Assembly: GCF_029168945.1 (NCBI RefSeq)
Contig: NC_083603.1
Location: forward strand, 19,468,001 to 19,532,000
Origin: Cannabis sativa
Taxonomy: Eukaryota; Streptophyta; Magnoliopsida; Rosales; Cannabaceae
Direction of reading: 5' to 3'
DNA length: 64,000 nucleotides
The position numbers and the translations under genes were made by a program. This document shows, piece after piece, positions 58,490 through 64,000 of the stretch (position 1 is the first letter of the stretch; the number at the start of each line of letters is the position of its first letter). The notes beneath the pieces were generated by a model. That model made no database searches. It was not told the DNA's origin and saw only the letters and a list, made by a program, of their open reading frames with translations.

Positions 58490-59170
58490 GATCACTTATA
58501 ATTATTACAATCAATGATTCCAACTAAGGTCAAGAATAAACAGAGATGGGTACTAGAGGAGCATCGTAAAACATTTATTGGATGGTTAAAGAATACCATT
58601 CTAGCTATTGATCATGGTGTGTCGAAAGAGTTAGAATACATATCGTTTGGACCAGATACTCAAGTAATAAAGCATCATGCTTACATTGTGGGGGGGAAAA
58701 GATTTCATACAAAGGAAAGAGATGATGCTCGAATGGTTCAAAATAGTGGAGTAAGCATTGTTGCAGAAGCAATGCATTTTGCATTAGCAAAGGATAGAAA
58801 CTTGGTGCAATCCACTATGACAGAAACTTGATTATGGATTGCTACGAATTCCACTTATTAAATGCTCTTGGGTGGAGAATAAAGGGGGAGTTAGAACAGA
58901 CGAACATGGTTTCACTTTGGTTGATTTAAGCAAAAGAGGTAGCAAGAACGATCCTTTTATCATGGCTACCCAAGCGAAACAAGTATTTTACATAACTGAT
59001 CCCATTGATTCTAAATGGTCAGTTGTTTTACGCACACTAGAGCAACAATATTTAGATAACGAAAATGAAGAAGAAAATGATGATGTATGTCATTATAGTT
59101 TTGTTGATCAGCAACGGATAGACGAACAAGTCGATGAACTCAATGATACATATGAAGAAGATGATGATGA
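58490..59170 (+). pseudogene. CACTA transposase, last exons (DUF4216-like), interrupted
   Basis: After the intron, frames at 58514-58831 (WVLEEHRKTFIGWLKNTI, NSGVSIVAEA) and 58839 onward (PLIKCSWVENKGG, DEHGFTLVDLSKRG, FIMATQAKQVFYITDP) correspond to the C-terminal part of plant CACTA transposases (DUF4216). Stops separate the pieces. An acidic tail (YEEDDDD) leads to the reversed R LTR that begins at 59171. Confidence 0.83.
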
Positions 59171-59564
59171 TGTTGGAAATTATTTTACCACGATCTTAGA
59201 TCTACTCACAAGTATGTTGATTAACACCCTAAATATGAACTTTCTAAAATGATGAAATAAACACATATAAAGTTTAGGAAAACTTACATTGGGTGCAGCG
59301 GAATAATATGACTCATTCCGTTCAGATATGTATCCCTTGATTCCTTTCTGTAGCAGAGCATTATCAATATCTGAACCTGGATCTCTTTCTCTGATTCTTT
59401 AGTGCTGAAACTCCTTCTTGCTGAAAGTCTTTCTTCACGATCTTCCTCACTATGGTTGAGGTATCACTTGCTGTGTGCGGGCACTACTCTAACACTAAGT
59501 AATTTTCGAAATTGAAGAGGAAGAAGAAAGCGAAAGGGTCGGCCAAAGATATGGAGAGAGAAAG
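59171..59564 (-). mobile_element. Reversed family R LTR, cut by the array-family copy
   Basis: The plus-strand start TGTTGGAAATTATTTTACC is the reverse of a family R LTR end. 394 bases match the LTR at 18874-20757 before the sequence changes at 59565. Any remainder should lie beyond the window. Confidence 0.88.
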
Positions 59565-60893
59565 TGATAAAGGCTCAAATTGGTACATTATAAGCCTTTA
59601 TTTATGCATATATAATTAATATAAATTAAATATTTCTTTGTTTAATTGGTAAATTTATTTTAATTGGAAATATTTAATTTACTTTAATTTTTATGTTACT
59701 TTTCAGATTTGGAGCAAAAATTAAATGATGTAAATGAAAGAATGGATTAAAGAATGTGAAGCCCAAAGATGAAAAGAAAACCCAATTATACTTTACATTC
59801 AAATAATATAATTATGCATGTGTGTAGCACTACACGTATCATGTTTTGGGTTTCAATTTAAGGCCCATTATACTATTCTACAAGCCATAAACAATTAAAG
59901 GACTAAAAATGATTCAGTTGAGAGATCAGATTCAGAAGGCCACGCTCATATCCATGCAATCTCCACTACTCTCCAAGGTTAAGCAACACATAATCCCACG
60001 TCTTAAACTTGTCCCCCCGCCATTTGCTGCTCCACTCTTGTCCAACGAAAAATGACACACTTATGGCCCCACTATCTAACATTTGTTCAGCTTTTTAAGC
60101 TACTATTCCATTATCCTATGCACGAAAATACCAAGCTTTTGGAGTCAATTGGGCCTATAAATACAACCTTTTGGCATTGTAAAAGGCATCAGATTTTTAG
60201 AGTGAAAAATACAATTTGTCATTTTGTTACTTTTCTTTTATTATTTTAGTTTTTATGTGACAAAAATGAGTGAACTAGAGTAGTAATATTGGTGAGGTTA
60301 GAGTGTAGCTATTGTACCTTTTATTCTTAATATTGATATTGACTCTTTTGTGCTTCATCTCCATATCTCATTTATTTAATTGTTCTTCATCTTCTAATTT
60401 TTCTTCCAAATTTAATAGTATCTTTTATATAAGTTCAGTCATGCTTTTCTTATGTAAGTTAGGCTATTAATTATTTTGGTATATTTATTATATTGTATGT
60501 CGTTTACTGCATTCTGCCAACAATGGTATTTTGTCGATTTATGATATATAATATGATATGTTGTTAAGTTAGAGGTGAGATTCAATTTATTTAAGATTAT
60601 TTAATTTGTGCTCATAATATATATATATCTTCCAGTTGTAATTAATGGTGTAGAATTGCAACTGTGTTTTGAATTAATATCGGTATTAGAATAAGATTTG
60701 CATAACTACATTTCTACCTTACCAAACTCTTTATCTGATCAACTTTCTCACCTCATCATTTCATTATTTTTAATTCATTCAAATTTCTATCTTTTTCTAT
60801 TTATACTAATTTTTAGTAGTAATTTGCCTCCCTATGGATACGACATAGCCCGTTTACTACCGCGACCGCAGTGTAACTAATTGGGCGACATCA
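59565..60893 (+). mobile_element. 5' LTR of the diverged copy
   Basis: A 1329-base LTR from TGATAAAGGCTCAAATTGG to GGGCGACATCA. A TATA box (CCTATAAATAC) is at 60154-60164. From about 60270 to its end it is nearly the same as LTR1-3, but the U3 part is diverged. Confidence 0.87.
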
Positions 60894-60898
60894 ATTTT

Positions 60899-60916
60899 TG
60901 GCGCCGTTGCCGGGGA
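60899..60916 (+). other. Primer binding site, tRNA-Asp type (diverged copy)
   Basis: TGGCGCCGTTGCCGGGGA again, without a change relative to the two array units. Confidence 0.88.
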
Positions 60917-61712
60917 GGTTTCTGCGCTACAAAGGGTTAGTAAAATAGTTTATATTTTTTTTTAGTTAATTTGTTTCTTTGTTTATTGAATTATTTTTTT
61001 TAAAAAAAAATATATTGAAAAAAAATCAATTTTTATTTCATTTTAATATACTAGTTTAATTATTTATTTTATTTATATTACATTCTTTAAAAAAAAGAAA
61101 AATAAAACTGTAATATTGTTGTTGTTAATGGTAGAAGAAGCATATATATGTACGTATACATTGATTTTTATTTTGTTAAGTTCCTTAAAAATATACCTAT
61201 ATTCGTTAATTTTTTTTTATTTTTCAAAAAAAAAAAAAAAACCTGTAACATTATTAGTCTTTTTTTTCTTTTATTTTATTGTATCATATTTTTATTTATC
61301 TATTGGAGTAGGTTGTTAGTTGTTCTTTTATTTATTTATTTATTTATTTATTGATTTATTTTATTTTCCTTATTATTTTTAGTACTTTCCTCCTAGGATT
61401 AGACTTTCATTTCATAAGCTAGTTAAGGCTTTTGTACTCAAAAAAAAAAAAGAAAAAAAAAGAAAAATAGTGTCAAGAATAATTGTGTAATAATGAAAGT
61501 GGTAAAAATTGAGATTATTCTGTCTAAGAAAAATTGGCTTTAAAAGTTTGTGGTAGAGTACCCTCTACACTTTCTAGCAACCTCGGGGAGTTCTAGTAAA
61601 GTGTGGGACGAAGCGGTACCTTGGCAACCTTCCCGATTGGCCTGGGAATATCTCATGTATATACCCTTAAATTATTACATAGTTGAACTTTATACTAATT
61701 AAAAAAAAATAT
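60917..61712 (+). other. Leader of the diverged copy with conserved hairpins
   Basis: The first half is low-complexity T/A-rich sequence that differs from the array units. The second half is conserved. Hairpin 1 is at 61567-61604 and hairpin 2 at 61630-61648, where one A-T pair has become a G-T wobble. Confidence 0.75.
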
Positions 61713-62744
61713 ATGAATGAAGAAGATCATCGCCGATTTGAATATTTGTATCCATTATATCTTGCTTCATTAAATGAAAATTCTAGTGCTACTGAAGGTA
61801 CTAGTAATTTTATCGAACCAGAATTTAGTGACGGGGAGGAAGCTTTCCAATACTATTCTTTTTATAAGAGTGATAGTTCCAAAAAGTGGAAGGCTTCGTA
61901 CGAGTCTCATCGACCACGTCCTTGTGAACATACGCCATCTTTTGCACATCTTTATGATGACATGGAAGAACAATCTTACAACTCTTCCTATCAGAATAGT
62001 CTTGATGATTATAGTTGGAAGCCTGAGTACAGCTATAATCCCTTATATGAGTGGAGTTGTGAAGAGGAAGATGCTTGGTTTAATCACAAAAGTTCTGATG
62101 ATTATAGTTGGAAGCCTGAGTACGACTATAATCCATTATATGAGTGGAATTGTGAAGAGGAAGATGCTTGGTTTTCCCATAACTCTCAACATCTATACAA
62201 TCGTTCCCTAAATGACACTATTGTTGAGTTACAAGCATCTATGGTGATAAATTGCGAGATGATGAAATACTTACTTGCTGAGCTGAAACAAATTAAGGAG
62301 GAATTGAGCAAGTTATCTGGTCACCTGGTAAGTTCGCATGCTGAAAGTTTTCCTCTACAACAGGTGAATGAAGCACTAATCTCCAATACTACCTTTCACA
62401 ATTTTGACGAGGTAAGTGTCACCTCTACAACTAGTGGTGAAAATTTTGAAGAATCCACTCTATCAAGTACATTATTCATAGAGGAGGATGATACCACCAC
62501 TATTCAGAATGAAACTCTTTCTCATTCTACCATTCTTCCCCTACTTCTGGATGAAACGAAATGCTATCATACTGATGTGATAGACAAAGTCGTTGAGGAA
62601 ATTAGGAAATTATTTTTACCTAGTCATTTACACTATTTCCTCTATGACTTAGACAATGACCATTTTCTTTTTCCTGAAAATGTAACTAATGCTTCTATTT
62701 TTGAGACACAGGATAAAAGAAAATTCATTTTTGATACTGGATAG
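61713..62744 (+). CDS. Novel ORF of the array family, copy 3
   Basis: A 343-residue protein from MNEEDHRRFEYLYPLYLASL to a TAG after FIFDTG. I chose this start over the in-frame ATG ten codons upstream, because the other copies begin here. It has the same layout: Tyr/Trp/Glu-rich first half with the 31-residue duplication, coiled coil, acidic C-terminal third. It lacks one residue near position 22 and a block of about ten residues (the CDGYHTDVVP region) that copies 1 and 2 have. Both differences keep the frame. Amino-acid changes are more numerous than between copies 1 and 2. An intact frame in a clearly older copy argues that the protein has been under selection in the family. Confidence 0.83.
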   Translation: MNEEDHRRFEYLYPLYLASLNENSSATEGTSNFIEPEFSDGEEAFQYYSFYKSDSSKKWKASYESHRPRPCEHTPSFAHLYDDMEEQSYNSSYQNSLDDYSWKPEYSYNPLYEWSCEEEDAWFNHKSSDDYSWKPEYDYNPLYEWNCEEEDAWFSHNSQHLYNRSLNDTIVELQASMVINCEMMKYLLAELKQIKEELSKLSGHLVSSHAESFPLQQVNEALISNTTFHNFDEVSVTSTTSGENFEESTLSSTLFIEEDDTTTIQNETLSHSTILPLLLDETKCYHTDVIDKVVEEIRKLFLPSHLHYFLYDLDNDHFLFPENVTNASIFETQDKRKFIFDTG

Positions 62745-64000
62745 TCAAGAATATTGAGTTGGTAAGCCCACCTGAGGAGACTTGTCTCTGGTTTGCTAAG
62801 ACTAATCAGGTTCTATCTTTCCTTGCTTTCTTTTATTTTCGGTATGTTTTAACTTTTATTTGTTTATTTCTTCCTTCAGTTTTATTTTTCTAAGAATCAA
62901 TATCATGTCATTTTGCATTGGCTCACTCTCTAAGTGTTCTCATTTCATGCATTTCATGTATATATATTTTTAAACAATGAGGACATTGTCTAATTTTAGT
63001 TGGGGGTGGTGAGCATATTCAAGCATTTTTCTTAATTTTTTGTCATATTAATATTTTCGTGGTCAATTTTTTAAAAAATTATTCATTTATTCTTGTAAAA
63101 TATTATTTTCAAGCCAATTTTTACTATCTTTATTGCTTAGAATTTTTCTAGAGTTATACAAAGCACATGCCAAACTTTGTGGTAAGATGGTTGTTAGCAC
63201 ATATTTGCATAGAAATTTTGCCAAGTTTAAGTGTTTATATTTTTGTGAGTGGCGAGATTTAAGAAAATAACTTTTGAATTTTCATTGATTCTTAGAAATG
63301 ATTATAATTATTTTGGACATGGTACTATGGATTGATTGGATGTTACTTTAAGGGATGAGTTTTCTATAGACAAATCTTATAAGGGAGCCTTTTTGTAATT
63401 ATTTTCTTGTTGAAAGAAAAAAAAAAAAGGAAAAAAAAAAAGATACAAGAGCAACATTTCCATCATTATATCCAACATGTTGCCTCTTGTTCAAAAACAA
63501 AAAAAAAAGAAAAAGAAAAGAAAAGAAAAAAAAAAGAAAGTTTGTTGTATTTTATTTGTTTTGGCTCCTAGAATAAATGTAAATGATTCTCTATTTTCGT
63601 TCAAAAATCCCGAAAAGCTGGTTTGTGGTACTTTATGATGATTTGTCCAAATTATTTTATAACTTATCTTTGTTTCAATGTTTATTCAAATGTTTGTCCT
63701 AAATTAATAAATCTATTCTGAGTGCTCACTTTTCAATTTATAACTCCATGAGTGAATACCTTAGCTATATATAAATATTTTCAATGACCTGTGAGGCTAA
63801 TGGAGTTGAGACTTTCACTTGGTACATTTTTTGAAAGCATTTATGTGTTATGGTTTGCGGTAAGAAGGTTTAAGTTTGATGCACACACTCACAACTCTAG
63901 ATTTATTTAAGGTAATTTTATATAGTTCTTATTGACTTGTTACTAATATTTTCTTGAATATTTGTGATATTTTTAAAATTTTGACCTAGACAATATAATG
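62745..64000 (+). other. 3' non-coding part of the diverged copy
   Basis: It parallels 26332-27711. The post-ORF hairpin is at 62776-62789 with one wobble pair, a G-rich stretch near 63000, and A/G-rich tracts at about 63415-63540. No gene seen. Confidence 0.7.

Larger units (their letters stand above)
54370..59170 (+). mobile_element. CACTA (EnSpm) DNA transposon, 5' part with transposase
   Basis: It starts CACTATAAGAAAAGGGACC, the hallmark CACTA terminus. It is followed by subterminal repeats of TTTTATCCCACTTTT in both orientations (54389-54404, 54424-54434, 54449-54463, and variants near 54644 and 54672). A TNP2-type transposase follows at 55963-59170. The 3' terminus is not in the window, because the gene is interrupted at 59171. 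The left flank CTT (54367-54369) would be the 3-base target duplication. Confidence 0.88.
59565..64000 (+). mobile_element. Array-family non-autonomous LTR element, diverged copy, 3' end beyond window
   Basis: It has the LTR (59565-60893), tRNA-Asp primer site, hairpin leader, one long ORF and the non-coding tail in the same order as the array units. By comparison with unit 1, the window ends roughly 70 bases before its 3' LTR. GAAAG (59560-59564) is the expected left target duplication. The first half of its LTR differs strongly from the array LTRs, while R-U5 and the interior are close. Confidence 0.88.

Noticed and set aside
1..64000. CRISPR arrays, tRNA or rRNA genes
   Set aside because: No regularly spaced short repeats with unique spacers, no cloverleaf-like sequence and no rRNA sequence were seen. 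The tRNA-like words are primer binding sites. Some could have been missed without a computed search.

Overview
The window is a stretch of AT-rich nuclear DNA from a flowering plant, very probably a eudicot. It has introns with GT-AG borders, a chloroplast-targeted gene, Ty1/copia and Ty3/gypsy retrotransposons with plant-type primer binding sites, and a CACTA transposon. I cannot fix the species. Nothing here is bacterial.

Host sequence is confined to the left end. The 3' end of an unidentified plus-strand coding sequence sits at 2-82. A complete five-exon minus-strand gene at 2868-5378 encodes a 233-residue protein with a chloroplast-type N-terminus. Upstream of it lies one small inverted-repeat element nested in another (about 5595-6130).

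From 6439 to the end, everything I can classify is transposon, mostly stacked like Russian dolls. The order can be read from target-site duplications and reading-frame continuity. (1) An old copia element (LTR 6439-6738) has its gag cut at 6985 and resumed at 54318. (2) The cut holds a solo LTR of a second copia family, here called family R (6986-7158 plus 52615-54312). (3) That solo LTR holds a Tat-type gypsy element (7159-52609). (4) The gypsy is hit by a reversed, truncated R element (10363-12691), a reversed Tat-like fragment (about 14115-16535), R element A (17911-40306) and R element B (41871-50395). (5) Element A holds a reversed solo R LTR (18874-20757) and, at the deepest level, a 10.5 kb tandem LTR array (23107-33605). 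The gag of the outermost copia is then interrupted by a CACTA element (from 54370), whose transposase is cut at 59171 by a reversed R LTR. That LTR is cut in turn at 59565 by another copy of the array family.

The array family is the most interesting content. Each unit has LTRs of about 1.3 kb, a perfect tRNA-Asp-type primer binding site, conserved leader hairpins and one long ORF of 342-355 residues. It has no recognisable protease, reverse transcriptase, RNase H or integrase. Three ORF copies (25303, 29897, 61713) keep their frame with only in-frame length changes. The protein is acidic and Tyr/Trp-rich, carries a 31-residue internal duplication and a predicted coiled coil, and I do not recognise it. 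These are non-autonomous elements, presumably mobilised by a Ty3/gypsy partner not seen here. All other retrotransposon coding regions are broken by stops, frameshifts, deletions or insertions.
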